DNA from: Neolewinella litorea
GTDB taxonomy: Bacteria > Bacteroidota > Bacteroidia > Chitinophagales > Saprospiraceae
Assembly (NCBI RefSeq): GCF_004803465.1
Contig: NZ_SRSF01000004.1
Location: 1-64,000 of the forward strand
DNA length: 64,000 nucleotides
Direction of reading: 5' to 3'
Position numbers and translations under genes: made by a program. The notes under the pieces are model-generated. The model was given only the letters and a program-made list of their open reading frames with translations, was not told where the DNA came from and did no database searches. Position 1 is the stretch's first letter. Each line of letters opens with the position of its first letter. This document shows, piece after piece, positions 22,374 through 30,960 of the stretch.

Positions 22374-24953
22374 ATGGCCGCACGGCTTACCCTCCTCCTG
22401 AGTTTGTTTTCCCTGGCCCTGAGCGCCCAGTTTGCGAGCCCCATTTCCTGGACCTTCGAAGCCCGGCACCTGGAGGCCGATCGCTACGAGTTGGTCGCCA
22501 CCGCCCACGCGGAGACCGACTGGTCGATCTACAGTCAGTTCACCGACGACGGCGGTCCCGTACCGACCACTTTTTACTGGGACGAGGGCGACCACTACGA
22601 ACGCATTGGCCCGGTGACCGAAAGCGGCCACAAGAAGGAGGGAATGGACGAGCTCTTCGGCGTCAACGTCATCAAATACCTGAGCGACAAACCCGCCGTG
22701 TTCCGCCAGACGGTCCGCATCCTGGAGTACGGAGTCCCCATCACGGGTGAAGTGGAATACATGTGCTGCGACGATACCCAGTGCCTGCCGCCCACCACGG
22801 AACCTTTCTCGTATTCCCCGGCACGCGTTACTTCGGGGGCGGCGGAGCGCAAGGAGCTGGCCACTACCCCAAAGCCAAAACCCGACGGCACCATCGTCGA
22901 TAAGGAAACCGCCCCGCCGCCGGTCGCTAATTTGCCCGCCGAGGAGGTACTGAATACCTACGAGGCCGCGCTGCCCCCGCCCACCCAGGAGGAACCGGTG
23001 AGCTGGCGCTTCCGCGTGGAGGAACTGGACGGGAGCCGTTACCGCCTTTCCATGGTGGCTACGCTGGCCGATGAGTGGACAGTTTACAGCCAGGACATCG
23101 ACCCCGAGATCGGACCCATCCCCACGGAAATGGTAGTAGAAGCCGGTCCGGGCGTACAGCCGATTGGCACCGTAACGGAAACCTCCGCCACCCTGAAAAA
23201 GAAATACGACAACACCTGGGAAGCCGAGGTGAGCAAGGTCGATGGTGGTACCGTGACCTATTCGCAGGTGGTCCGGATGGACGACAACGCTACCGTTTCC
23301 GGCTACCTCACCTTCCAGACCTGCAACGATGTGATGTGCCTCCCCCCGCGGGACGTGCCCTTCACCTTTGATGCCGCGGCGGGCGTGGCTACGGTCGACG
23401 GCATCAGCGGCACGGACCACGATCCCTTCGCGGTCAACGACGACCGCGCCGTGGTGGGAGTCCAGCCGCTCGGCGACTACAACTTCAACGCGGAACCCCT
23501 GGCCGCCTGCAACGTGGGTGAGGCCGTAACCCGGGGACAGGGCCTGTGGTCGATCTTCGGACTGGGCCTGCTGGGCGGTCTTTTTGCCCTCATCATGCCT
23601 TGTATCTTTCCGATGATCCCGCTCACGGTGAGCTTCTTCACCAAAAGTGGGGGCAGCCGGGCGGAAGGCGTCAAGCAGGCCGCACTCTACGGTTTCTTCA
23701 TCTTCCTCATCTACGTACTGCTGAGCGCGCCCTTTCACCTGATCGCTGGTATCGACCCCTCCATCCTCAACAGCATCGCGAGTAACCTCTGGTTGAACCT
23801 GCTCTTCTTCGTGGTCTTCATGGTCTTCGCGGGCAGCTTCTTCGGCTTTTACGAACTGACGCTGCCGCAGAGCTGGAGCAACCGGGCCAGTCAGGCCGAA
23901 GGCGTAGGCGGGGCAGTGGGCATCTTTTTCATGGCGCTCACCCTGGCGCTGGTCAGTTTTTCCTGTACCGGGCCGATCCTGGGTAGCCTGCTGGTGGAGG
24001 CCGTCAGCGACGGTGCCTGGCCGCTCACGGCGGGCATGGCGGGATTCGGGGTGGCCCTGGGCCTGCCGTTCGCCCTCTTTGCCGCTTTCCCCGGCGTCCT
24101 GAACAGCATGCCAAAATCGGGCGGCTGGCTCAACAGCGTGAAAGTGGTGCTGGGCTTCGTGGAGGTGGCCCTTGCATTCAAGTTCCTCAGCAACGCCGAC
24201 CTCGTGGGCGACTGGAACCTGCTGCGCATCGAACCCTTCCTGCTCATCTGGATGCTCTGTTCGCTGGGCATCGCCGCCTACCTCTTCGGGTGGATCAGCT
24301 TCCCCCACGACAGCCGCAATCGCAAGGTCGGACCGGTAGCCGCCATCATCGCCGTGGCCGGCGTGCTCTTTACCGCTTACCTCGCCTTTGGCTTCACCAA
24401 GAACGAGGAAACCGGCAGCTATGAATCCCTCAACCTCCTCAGCGGCATTGCCCCGCCAGTCTGCTACAGCTACATGAACCCCTGCGACTGCCCCCAGGGC
24501 ATCACCTGCTTCAAGGACCTGGATGCCGGACTGGCCTACGCCCGTGAGGTGAACAAGCCGGTCATGCTCGATTTCACCGGCTACACCTGCGTCAACTGCC
24601 GCAAGATGGAAGAGAACGTGTGGAGCCAGGACCGCATCAACGACATCCTGACCGAGGATTATGTCCTCATCAGCCTCTACGTTGACGACCGCAAGGAACT
24701 GCCCACCGACCAACACCAGGAGGTGGCCCGCCTCGACGGTTCCGGTCGCAGCATTCTGATCGACCAGGTAGGGGAGAAGTGGCACTACTTCCAGCAGAGC
24801 GTGTTCCAGCACGCTACGCAGCCTTACTATGTGCTGGTCTCGCCGGACGGCCAGACCCTCAACCCGCCCGTGGCCTATACCCCCGATGCGGAAGCCTACG
24901 AAGCCTTCCTGCGCTGCGGGCTCGATACGTTCGAAGAATTACAGGGTAAATGA
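22374..24953 (+). CDS. dsbD: Thiol:disulfide interchange protein DsbD with doubled N-terminal domain
   Basis: The chosen start is ATG 22374 (MAARLTLLLS), two codons after a TTG, giving 859 residues. After a signal peptide (1-20) come two DsbD-alpha-type domains (about 22-155 and 205-335), each ending in a cysteine pair motif (CCDDTQCLPP and CNDVMCLPP). A transmembrane beta domain (about 385-700) carries one cysteine in MPCIFPMIPL and one in SFSCTGPILG. A thioredoxin-like domain has Cys739-Val-Asn-Cys742 (YTCVNCRKME). It should carry electrons across the inner membrane to periplasmic thiols. E. coli DsbD has a single N-terminal domain. The SCO1 gene follows 63 bp later, consistent with a role in cytochrome oxidase or cytochrome c assembly. 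Confidence 0.93.
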   Translation: MAARLTLLLSLFSLALSAQFASPISWTFEARHLEADRYELVATAHAETDWSIYSQFTDDGGPVPTTFYWDEGDHYERIGPVTESGHKKEGMDELFGVNVIKYLSDKPAVFRQTVRILEYGVPITGEVEYMCCDDTQCLPPTTEPFSYSPARVTSGAAERKELATTPKPKPDGTIVDKETAPPPVANLPAEEVLNTYEAALPPPTQEEPVSWRFRVEELDGSRYRLSMVATLADEWTVYSQDIDPEIGPIPTEMVVEAGPGVQPIGTVTETSATLKKKYDNTWEAEVSKVDGGTVTYSQVVRMDDNATVSGYLTFQTCNDVMCLPPRDVPFTFDAAAGVATVDGISGTDHDPFAVNDDRAVVGVQPLGDYNFNAEPLAACNVGEAVTRGQGLWSIFGLGLLGGLFALIMPCIFPMIPLTVSFFTKSGGSRAEGVKQAALYGFFIFLIYVLLSAPFHLIAGIDPSILNSIASNLWLNLLFFVVFMVFAGSFFGFYELTLPQSWSNRASQAEGVGGAVGIFFMALTLALVSFSCTGPILGSLLVEAVSDGAWPLTAGMAGFGVALGLPFALFAAFPGVLNSMPKSGGWLNSVKVVLGFVEVALAFKFLSNADLVGDWNLLRIEPFLLIWMLCSLGIAAYLFGWISFPHDSRNRKVGPVAAIIAVAGVLFTAYLAFGFTKNEETGSYESLNLLSGIAPPVCYSYMNPCDCPQGITCFKDLDAGLAYAREVNKPVMLDFTGYTCVNCRKMEENVWSQDRINDILTEDYVLISLYVDDRKELPTDQHQEVARLDGSGRSILIDQVGEKWHYFQQSVFQHATQPYYVLVSPDGQTLNPPVAYTPDAEAYEAFLRCGLDTFEELQGK

Positions 24954-25016
24954 TGCCATCGCTCACGCGGCACTTGCCCGACCACCCAGGTCCTACCGGA
25001 CCACTAAGTAAAAATT

Positions 25017-25733
25017 ATGCGCATTCGTTCCCTCGTACTGCTGTCTGTCCTCTCCTTCTTCGTAATCGCCTGCGGTCACGACCATGAGAACGGGATCGAC
25101 CCCGAGCACGCCCCCGGCTACCTGCAGCATCACCCTATTGATCCGGAGTCCGGACTGATCCTCGTGGATACCCTCGGCTACCCCGGCAACCACCCCACCG
25201 ATCCGGTCACCGGGGAAGTAGACCCGCAGCCGGTGCGGGATTGGGAATACATCGACCAGTCTAACCGGCCCTTCGGGACCAGCGAATTGCGGGGAAAGGT
25301 CTACGTAGCCGACTTTTTCTTCACGTCCTGCCCTACCATCTGCCCCAAGGTCAAGAGCCAGATGCTGCGCTTGGAAGAGCGATTCAAGGATAACCCCGAC
25401 TTTCAATTGGTCTCCTTCACCGTAGACCCGAAGCGGGATACCCCGGAACGCATGACCGAGTACGCCCAAAAGCTGGGTATCGAGGATATGGACCGTTGGC
25501 GGTTCATTCAGGGCGATAAATTCGAGATTTACGACCTGGACGAGGATTACTTGAGCGTAGCCCTGGAAAACGACGCTGCGCCCGGTGGATTCGACCACAG
25601 CGGGTACCTAGTGCTTGTCGACCGGGAAGGGTACGTGCGCGCCTACGCCAGCGGACTGGTGGAAGAAGAAGTTGACCACCTGATGGAGGACATTCAATTG
25701 CTGCTCGACGACGAGGACGGCTCCGCGCGGTAA
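25017..25733 (+). CDS. SCO1/SenC-family copper chaperone lipoprotein
   Basis: The 238-residue product begins with a lipoprotein signal (LVLLSVLSFFVIAC, Cys near residue 19) and a His/Asp-rich segment (GHDHENG). The thioredoxin-like SCO domain has Cys105-x3-Cys109 (TSCPTICPK) and the distal His194 (GFDHSGYLVLVDREG), the three copper ligands of SCO proteins. VSFTVDPKRDTPE is the family middle motif. It should deliver copper to the CuA site of a cytochrome oxidase or reduce its thiols, on the periplasmic face. It lies downstream of dsbD on the same strand. The convergent HD-family gene ends 10 bp away. Confidence 0.93.
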   Translation: MRIRSLVLLSVLSFFVIACGHDHENGIDPEHAPGYLQHHPIDPESGLILVDTLGYPGNHPTDPVTGEVDPQPVRDWEYIDQSNRPFGTSELRGKVYVADFFFTSCPTICPKVKSQMLRLEERFKDNPDFQLVSFTVDPKRDTPERMTEYAQKLGIEDMDRWRFIQGDKFEIYDLDEDYLSVALENDAAPGGFDHSGYLVLVDREGYVRAYASGLVEEEVDHLMEDIQLLLDDEDGSAR

Positions 25734-25743
25734 GCCGCTGAGC

Positions 25744-26346
25744 CTAGAGGTCGCGTAGTTCCCGCCACAGGTTTTCCCGCGCCTGGGCTTCGTAATGTTC
25801 CCTGCCGTAGTCGGTATGATAAATGTGCGGCCGGTCCAGGAAGGCCGTAATGGCTTCGGAACGCTTGGGCCGGAAGGTGAAGTAGGGCAGCATCCAGTAT
25901 TCCTGCCGCAGGGCGGCGGCGTATTGGGCGTAACCGGCCGGATCGCGGGCCAGTACCACCAGGTCCAGGTCGACCAGCAGGGCTTCATCGCCATCGTCCC
26001 GGTCGGAGGGTTGGTAGTCCTTCGTGGCCAGGATAAGTTGTCGGCACCGATCGACCCGATCCGCCGCGAGATCACTCATCTGCTGCAGGTCCCGGACGGC
26101 AGACTGCGCACTGCGCTCCTCGTTGTCGATGCGGGTGGGTTTGTAGACGATGTCGTGGTAAAGCAGGGCAACGCCCAGCATGTCGGCGTCGGCCGGGGGC
26201 CGGTGGCGCGGCAGGTGTGCAACCATTTCCTCGAGGTGCTCCAGGTTATGGTAGGGCCGTCCGGCGTACGCGCGGCGAAGATTGTTCCAGTTCAGACCGG
26301 CCGTGGGGAGCCGCCGCACGAGATCATCAAAAAATGGTTTGACCAC
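25744..26346 (-). CDS. HD-superfamily metal-dependent phosphohydrolase-like protein
   Basis: This 200-residue cytoplasmic protein belongs to the small HD-like family annotated as predicted metal-dependent phosphohydrolases. Visible are RPYHNLEHLEEM (His33, His37), the HD pair His64-Asp65 (LLYHDIVY) and a late DLDLVVLARDP (Asp126/Asp128). The spacing is that of the family, which often begins with YHNxxHI. The substrate is unknown, as for most members. The ORF is read minus, convergent with the SCO1 gene and divergent from nadC, with about 100 bp between the two start codons. Confidence 0.85.
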   Translation of the reverse strand: MVKPFFDDLVRRLPTAGLNWNNLRRAYAGRPYHNLEHLEEMVAHLPRHRPPADADMLGVALLYHDIVYKPTRIDNEERSAQSAVRDLQQMSDLAADRVDRCRQLILATKDYQPSDRDDGDEALLVDLDLVVLARDPAGYAQYAAALRQEYWMLPYFTFRPKRSEAITAFLDRPHIYHTDYGREHYEAQARENLWRELRDL

Positions 26347-26378
26347 GGGATGTAATTTAATAGGGCCGACTGAAGGCG

Positions 26379-26386
26379 TACCTTTG
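26379..26386 (+). promoter_or_regulatory. Bacteroidetes-type -7 box upstream of nadC
   Basis: TACCTTTG fits the TAnnTTTG consensus and lies 59 bases before the nadC ATG. No TTTG was found at the expected -33 spacing, so support rests on the -7 element and its position alone. Confidence 0.5.
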
Positions 26387-26445
26387 CGGCCCGAGACCTA
26401 ACTGAAACATCCGTCCCGAACGTGGCGGAACTCCAAAGTAACCAT

Positions 26446-27312
26446 ATGGCGGCTAACATAGACGAAACCCTGCGGCAACGGATCCTGCAATTTATCAACG
26501 AAGCCCTGGCGGAAGACGTTGGGCCCGGCGATTTCACGAGCGAAGCTACCATTCCGGCCACCAAGCGGGATACGGCCCGCCTCCTGGTCAAGGACGTCGG
26601 CGTACTTGCGGGCGTAGAGATGGCCAAGATGATCTTCCTGACGGTGGACCCCAAGGCGGAATTCGATCAGCGGATGGAGGACGGTGATTACATGCACGTC
26701 GGCGACGAAGCCTTCTACGTGACCTGCAACTCCCGCGCCCTGCTCCAGGCCGAGCGCCTCGTGCTGAACACCATGCAACGGATGAGTGGCATCGCCACCC
26801 TGGCCAACCGCTACGCCTTCGAGGTGGAGGACCTGCCGGTGAAGGTGCTCGATACCCGCAAGACCACCCCCAACCTGCGGTTCCTGGAAAAGTGGGCCGT
26901 ACGCCTCGGCGGCGCCCACAACTACCGCGACGGCCTCTACGATCGCATCATGATCAAGGACAACCACATCGACGCCGCCGGCTCGATCACCAAGGCCATC
27001 GAGGGGGTCCAGGCCTTCTTCCGCGAGAACGATATGCAACTGCCGATCACCGTGGAGGTCCGCAACCTCGTGGAACTGATGGAAGTGCTGGAAGTGGGTC
27101 AGGTCGACCGCATCATGCTCGACAACTTCGAACTGCCCCTGCTGCGGGAAGCCGTGGCCCACATCGGCGGTCGCTTCGAGACGGAAGCCAGTGGAGGCAT
27201 CACCCTGGGAAGCATCCGGAAGGTGGCTGAAACCGGCGTGAACTACATTTCCGTCGGAGCGCTAACCCACTCGGCCGTCAGCCTCGACCTGAGCCTGAAG
27301 GTGGTAAAATAA
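26446..27312 (+). CDS. nadC: Nicotinate-nucleotide pyrophosphorylase (carboxylating)
   Basis: The start ATG 26446 gives 288 residues. A GTG eight codons upstream is possible but unneeded. The enzyme converts quinolinate and PRPP to nicotinate mononucleotide in de novo NAD synthesis. Family motifs are present in order: EDVGPGDFTSEA near the N-terminus, LQAERLVLNTMQRMSGIAT, VLDTRKTTPNLR with the substrate-binding Arg/Lys, GGAHNYRDGLYDRIMIKDNH, and the C-terminal LDNFELPLL and EASGGITLGSI. Length and order are normal. nadA and nadB are not nearby. Confidence 0.96.
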   Translation: MAANIDETLRQRILQFINEALAEDVGPGDFTSEATIPATKRDTARLLVKDVGVLAGVEMAKMIFLTVDPKAEFDQRMEDGDYMHVGDEAFYVTCNSRALLQAERLVLNTMQRMSGIATLANRYAFEVEDLPVKVLDTRKTTPNLRFLEKWAVRLGGAHNYRDGLYDRIMIKDNHIDAAGSITKAIEGVQAFFRENDMQLPITVEVRNLVELMEVLEVGQVDRIMLDNFELPLLREAVAHIGGRFETEASGGITLGSIRKVAETGVNYISVGALTHSAVSLDLSLKVVK

Positions 27313-27315
27313 AAA

Positions 27316-27350
27316 GACCGGCATCCGACCCCGGGGGGTGGATACCGGTC
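27316..27350 (-). terminator. Intrinsic terminator of ssb, minus strand
   Basis: GACCGGCATCC pairs with GGATACCGGTC (one mismatch) with an inner CCCC/GGGG, and on the minus strand it is followed by TTTTTATTTTA. It lies about 160 bases past the ssb stop and also right after the nadC stop on the other strand. Confidence 0.7.
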
Positions 27351-27512
27351 CTGCCTCTACAGCTACCGGTGGGGATGAAACGTGCCTGGTTTTCTCTAAG
27401 TCGGTCTACTGGTGACGTACCCGGTGCCGGCGAGGCTTCATTGGGTTGCAAAAATCCCTCCCCGACGATCCCGGTTAGCAATCAAGGGACGTAAGGGATG
27501 TATGCCCCGGTC

Positions 27513-27998
27513 TTAAAAGGGCAGGTCTTCGGCTGGGGTGACGACGGCCGCGGCCGCCTTTTTACCCCGCCGCTTCGCGGTCTTCTTGGGAGCGGGCTCG
27601 GCGGCCAACATGGAAGCCTCAGAAGCCTCCTCGTCTTCGTTTTGCCCGGCCTGGTAAGACTTGTCGTCCCGGCCGCCCAAAAAGGTGAACTGGTCGAGGA
27701 TGATCTCGGTGGACACGCGGTTCTGCTCGAACTTGTCCGTCCACTTGCGGTACCGCAGGGTGCCGGTAATCGCCAGGGCACTGCCCTTGGTGACGTAGCG
27801 CTCCAGGACGTCCACGACCTTGCCGAAGGCCTTGACTTGGTGCCACTCGGTGCGGGTGACCTTTTCCCCCTCGCGGTTGCGGTAGGTGTCGTTGGTGGCG
27901 AAACTGAACTCGATCACCCGGCTGCCGCTCGAAAGCGTCTTGATGGCGGGGAGCTGGCCTACGTTGCCGATAAGGGTTACACTGTTACGTACTTGCAT
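27513..27998 (-). CDS. ssb: Single-stranded DNA-binding protein
   Basis: The chosen start is ATG 27998 (MQVRNSVTLIGNVG), giving 161 residues. A longer frame to 28163 has no similarity in its extension. The OB fold spans about 1-108, with FATNDTYRNREG, RTEWHQVKAFGKVVDVLERYVTKGSALAITGTLRYR and the TEIILDQFTFLG strand. A disordered Ala/Lys/Glu linker follows, and the C-terminus is the acidic tip AEDLPF that binds partner proteins. It coats single-stranded DNA in replication and repair. Its upstream region holds an AT-rich 10-bp repeat (28169-28218) that could be part of its control region. Confidence 0.96.
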   Translation of the reverse strand: MQVRNSVTLIGNVGQLPAIKTLSSGSRVIEFSFATNDTYRNREGEKVTRTEWHQVKAFGKVVDVLERYVTKGSALAITGTLRYRKWTDKFEQNRVSTEIILDQFTFLGGRDDKSYQAGQNEDEEASEASMLAAEPAPKKTAKRRGKKAAAAVVTPAEDLPF

Positions 27999-28168
27999 AA
28001 TAAAAGGAGTTGATAATGGCTCGTACCCGTTGTCGCATGAATAAGTGGATACGAGCATTGGTGATGAAATGCGCCCCCAGTGAAGCGACCCGTGAAGCAG
28101 CACACGGTGGTTTCGGTTGGTGACAGGACAAAGGTGAGCGCACTCCAAACCGCTAATCGTCAATTATG

Positions 28169-28218
28169 CGTTTACTTGCGTTTAAATACGTATATAGACG
28201 TTTAAATACGGTTAACTA
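28169..28218. repeat. Helically phased 10-bp AT-rich repeat upstream of ssb
   Basis: Five consecutive 10-bp units each begin with CG: CGTTTACTTG, CGTTTAAATA, CGTATATAGA, CGTTTAAATA and CGGTTAACTA. The period equals one helical turn, so the T/A tracts all face the same side of the DNA. It sits 170-220 bases upstream of the ssb start and could be a bent-DNA or operator region. Confidence 0.65.
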
Positions 28219-28314
28219 TCATACAATGTTCTGATTTACAAGCAATTGCATTTATCGGGCGATCTGTATTTTTTTTGATCTTTTTTCTCCCGCCCGGCAC
28301 CGTTTGCGGATGTC

Positions 28315-28335
28315 GGCACCCGCGGCCGCGCCCCC
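28315..28335 (+). repeat. Dispersed GC-rich motif, variant copy
   Basis: Starts GGCACCCGCGGCCGCG and continues in a C-run. It is the same motif family as 15391-15411. Confidence 0.45.
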
Positions 28336-28621
28336 CTGAGGCTTATCTGATTTCAACGGAAATGGGAAGGCATGCGGCCTGCCCATGAATGGCACGGGGG
28401 AGTGTTGAAGAACTTACGGCCGGTGCTTACCCAGCAAGGTTTCGACGATGGTGAAGTCAAGATTGGACTTCCCCACATGACCTCACGACCCGGCGGTAAT
28501 GTGATTTTGCGGGAACTGGCAGGCCGGTATTGATAAACCAGGCTTCCGGGCATCAGACAGATTAGCTACAACGCATGAAAGTTGCGGGGCGGCGGGGAAC
28601 ATTTGGCAACATCGCGAGGCG

Positions 28622-29326
28622 ATGGCATCTACGAACAAATCGTCCCGCAGCGCCAGTTACCAAGCCATGAGCGATTTTCCGATTCACTCCGTGCTGGAGC
28701 GGTGCGCCGCAGCCGTAGCCGACAAGCCCCCCGCCGCGATGTTCGGTCTGCGAGACGAGGGCTACGGCAGTCTTTACGAACAGTTGGTTAGCAGTCTGCT
28801 GAGCGTGCGAACGTACGATGAGGTAAGCACGGAAGTGAGCCGTCGCCTCTTCAGCCTCGCCCGCACCCCCGCCGAAATGGTGCGACTGGATCGGGAAACT
28901 ATTATACAGACCATCAGCGAGGCTACCTTCGCGCCCGCCAAGGCCGACAACATTCTCGCCCTCAGCCAAACCATCGTCGACGATTACGGCGGCGTCACCC
29001 CCGCCGACTACGACCGACTGATTGCCTTCCGCGGCGTAGGACCCAAGGTCGCGAGCCTGGCCCTCGGGGTGGCCCTCGACCGGCCCGTCATTGCCGTTGA
29101 CATCCACGTGCACCGCATCACCAATCGCTGGGGCTACGTAGCCACCTCCTCGCCGGATAAGACCCGCGACGCGCTCACCCAAAAACTTCCCCAAGACCTC
29201 TGGATTGAGATCAACCGCGTGCTGGTCCCCTTCGGCAAACACGTTTGCACCGGAACGCGCCCCCGCTGCAGCACCTGCCCCGTCTTCGACGACTGCGCCC
29301 GGATCGGCGTCACCAACAGCCGATAG
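28622..29326 (+). CDS. nth: Endonuclease III (DNA glycosylase/AP lyase)
   Basis: The 234-residue frame starts at ATG 28622. ATG 28667 (MSDFPIHS) is an equally good start. The helix-hairpin-helix FRGVGPKVASLALG carries the catalytic Lys142, and VDIHVHRITNRWGY carries Asp160. The 4Fe-4S ligands are Cys209, Cys216, Cys219 and Cys225 (C-x6-C-x2-C-x5-C). It excises oxidised pyrimidines and nicks the abasic site in base excision repair. The N-terminal helical core (LYEQLVSSLLSVRTYDEVS) is slightly divergent from E. coli Nth, where LSAQATD is usual. It is divergent from ssb and convergent with DUF721. Confidence 0.92.
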   Translation: MASTNKSSRSASYQAMSDFPIHSVLERCAAAVADKPPAAMFGLRDEGYGSLYEQLVSSLLSVRTYDEVSTEVSRRLFSLARTPAEMVRLDRETIIQTISEATFAPAKADNILALSQTIVDDYGGVTPADYDRLIAFRGVGPKVASLALGVALDRPVIAVDIHVHRITNRWGYVATSSPDKTRDALTQKLPQDLWIEINRVLVPFGKHVCTGTRPRCSTCPVFDDCARIGVTNSR

Positions 29327-29340
29327 CCAGACAGCATACC

Positions 29341-29400
29341 CCTAAAGAACTAAAGAACTAAAAGACTAAAGAACTAAAAGCCTATAGTACTAAAGAACTA
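29341..29400. repeat. Short tandem repeat of CTAAAGAA type
   Basis: Variants of CTAAAGAA/CTAAAAGA repeat about seven times between the endonuclease III stop and the convergent DUF721 stop. The array directly abuts the last codon of the DUF721 gene. Confidence 0.65.
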
Positions 29401-29703
29401 CTTAATCACCACCTCCAAAAAATACTCCTCCCCAAATTCCTCATTCAGCCGCTGGCGTATGCCTTCCCGGACCATGGTCAATTGATTGCGCAGCGGGGCG
29501 TTCGTGACGTAGACGTAGAGCTTGTGGTTGCGGACCAGGAAATCGCGGGTGTTGTCGGCCGTGTGTTTGCCGAAGAATTTCTCCCACACCAACTTGGTAC
29601 GTGCCTTGAAGTAGCCGGCCTCGTTCTTCTGGTTGCGGAGCAGGCGCAGGAAGGCTTGCTTGAGTTCCTGCGGCTCGGGCTTGGGGGGTATCTTTTTGTA
29701 CAT
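29398..29703 (-). CDS. DUF721 (RecF-associated) family protein
   Basis: The chosen start is ATG 29703 (MYKKIPPKPE), giving 101 residues. The longer frame to 29742 overlaps recF. It matches the DUF721/DciA-like small protein that commonly follows recF in Bacteroidetes. The pattern is an N-terminal helix LKQAFLRLLRNQ, VWEKFFGKHTADNTRDF, and a C-terminal KLYVYVTNAPLRNQLTMVREGIRQRLNEEFG with strands and helices resembling the nucleic-acid-binding fold of DciA, a helicase-loading factor in other bacteria. It lies 11 bp after recF, so co-transcription is very likely. Function here is inferred from the family and context. Confidence 0.85.
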   Translation of the reverse strand: MYKKIPPKPEPQELKQAFLRLLRNQKNEAGYFKARTKLVWEKFFGKHTADNTRDFLVRNHKLYVYVTNAPLRNQLTMVREGIRQRLNEEFGEEYFLEVVIK

Positions 29704-29714
29704 GGCGGCGACGG

Positions 29715-30851
29715 CTATTCTTCTTCTAAGAACCGCTTCCACTCCGCTTCGTTGCGTGCGACGCCCTCGGCAACGATAAAGCGTTGCCAGTCGACCCCCT
29801 GCAGGCGGCTCACCAGGGCACTGATGCGTTCCGGATCGGTGTCGGTGATGAAGAGCTGACCGAAGGCCGAGGTCATCACCAATTCCAGCAACTGCCGCAC
29901 ACGTTCGTGGTCGAGCTTGTCGAAGATGTCGTCGAGCAGCAGGATCGGGGTGCGGTTGGTGCTCTGCTCCAGCAGCCGGTACTGGGCCAGTTTAAGGGAC
30001 AGGACGAAAGATTTTAACTGCCCCTGACTCGCCACCCGCCGCAGGGGATGGCCGTCCTGGGTGAAGATGAGGTCGTCGCGGTGGATCCCGCCGGTGGTCC
30101 GCTGAAGGACGCGGTCCTTTTCCGCGCGCTCCCGCAGGAGATCCTCCCAGCTGTGGTCCGTGAGGTGCGATTTATACTCCAGCCCGACTTCCTCCCGCTG
30201 CCCGCTGATCGCGGCGTAGGCCTCCAGCAGCAGCTCGGTGAAGGGCCCCACGAAGGCGCGGCGTTTCTTGTAAATGTAGTTCGCCGGCTCCCGCAGCTGC
30301 TCGTCGTAGACCGAGAGCAAGCCGGAAGTGTCGGGGCGGCCGTCCAATTCCTTGAGCTGCGCGTTGCGGTTCTCGAGGAGCTTGTTGTAGGTGATCAGGT
30401 GGTTGAGGTAGCACGGGTCCGTCTGGCTCAGACTGTTGTCGAGGAGGCGGCGGCGGGTGGCGCTGCCTTCCAGTACCAGACTGATATCGTCCGGGGTCAC
30501 GATCACCACGGGGTAGCGGCCCACGTGCTCGCTGATGCGTTCGTAGGCGGTGCCGTTGCGCTCGATCACCTTGCGCTGCCGCTTGCGCAGTTTTACTACG
30601 ATCCGGTCTTCCCGGTCGTCGTCGAGTTGGAAAATGCCCTCCAGCCGGGCACCGGCGTCGCCGTGGCGGATGTTGTATTGGTCGGCCAGGCTCCCGTAGC
30701 CCTTGCTCATGCACAGGTAGTAGATCGCCTCGAGCAGGTTCGTCTTGCCCGCCCCGTTGAACCCTACGAAGCAGTTCAGCCGCGGACTGAACGCGAGCGT
30801 CTGTCGCGCGTAGTTCTTGAACTGGGTCAGTTTCAGGGAGGAAAGGTGCAA
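29715..30851 (-). CDS. recF: DNA replication and repair protein RecF
   Basis: This 378-residue SMC-like ATPase helps load RecA at gapped DNA. It begins MHLSSLKLTQFKNYARQTL, has Walker A at residues 30-37 (GFNGAGKTN), the family signature SLSQTDPCYLNHLITYNKLLENRNAQL, the ABC-type signature VASQGQLKSFVLSLKLAQ and Walker B TPILLLDDIFDKLD. Length is normal. It is read minus, followed by DUF721, with dapD ending 109 bp upstream. dnaA, dnaN and gyrB are not adjacent. Confidence 0.96.
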   Translation of the reverse strand: MHLSSLKLTQFKNYARQTLAFSPRLNCFVGFNGAGKTNLLEAIYYLCMSKGYGSLADQYNIRHGDAGARLEGIFQLDDDREDRIVVKLRKRQRKVIERNGTAYERISEHVGRYPVVIVTPDDISLVLEGSATRRRLLDNSLSQTDPCYLNHLITYNKLLENRNAQLKELDGRPDTSGLLSVYDEQLREPANYIYKKRRAFVGPFTELLLEAYAAISGQREEVGLEYKSHLTDHSWEDLLRERAEKDRVLQRTTGGIHRDDLIFTQDGHPLRRVASQGQLKSFVLSLKLAQYRLLEQSTNRTPILLLDDIFDKLDHERVRQLLELVMTSAFGQLFITDTDPERISALVSRLQGVDWQRFIVAEGVARNEAEWKRFLEEE

Positions 30852-30960
30852 GTGGATTACGGTTTACCGGATACAATCTACCCGTTGGCAGCACTGGGCG
30901 CGGCCGCGGGTGCAGGGATGGAATACAGGGGCCGGGCAGGGTGGTTCGCGTCCGCGATCC

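Larger units (their letters stand above)
27999..28621. other. Divergent intergenic region between ssb and endonuclease III
   Basis: No gene is supported here. A 66-codon minus frame at 28353-28553 lacks any resemblance. The stretch holds an inverted pair GCTCGTA/TACGAGC near 28019-28058 in the ssb leader, the phased 10-bp AT-rich repeat, an AT-rich tract to about 28285, and a copy of the GC-rich dispersed motif. No exact TAnnTTTG box was found on either strand. Confidence 0.5.

Noticed and set aside
22269-24812. An 847-codon minus-strand frame over dsbD
   Set aside because: It is a shadow of the DsbD gene, which has all its cysteine motifs and membrane helices.
28353-28553. A 66-codon minus-strand frame in the ssb-nth gap
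   Set aside because: It has no family resemblance, no hydrophobic or repeated pattern and an unusual composition for this genome.
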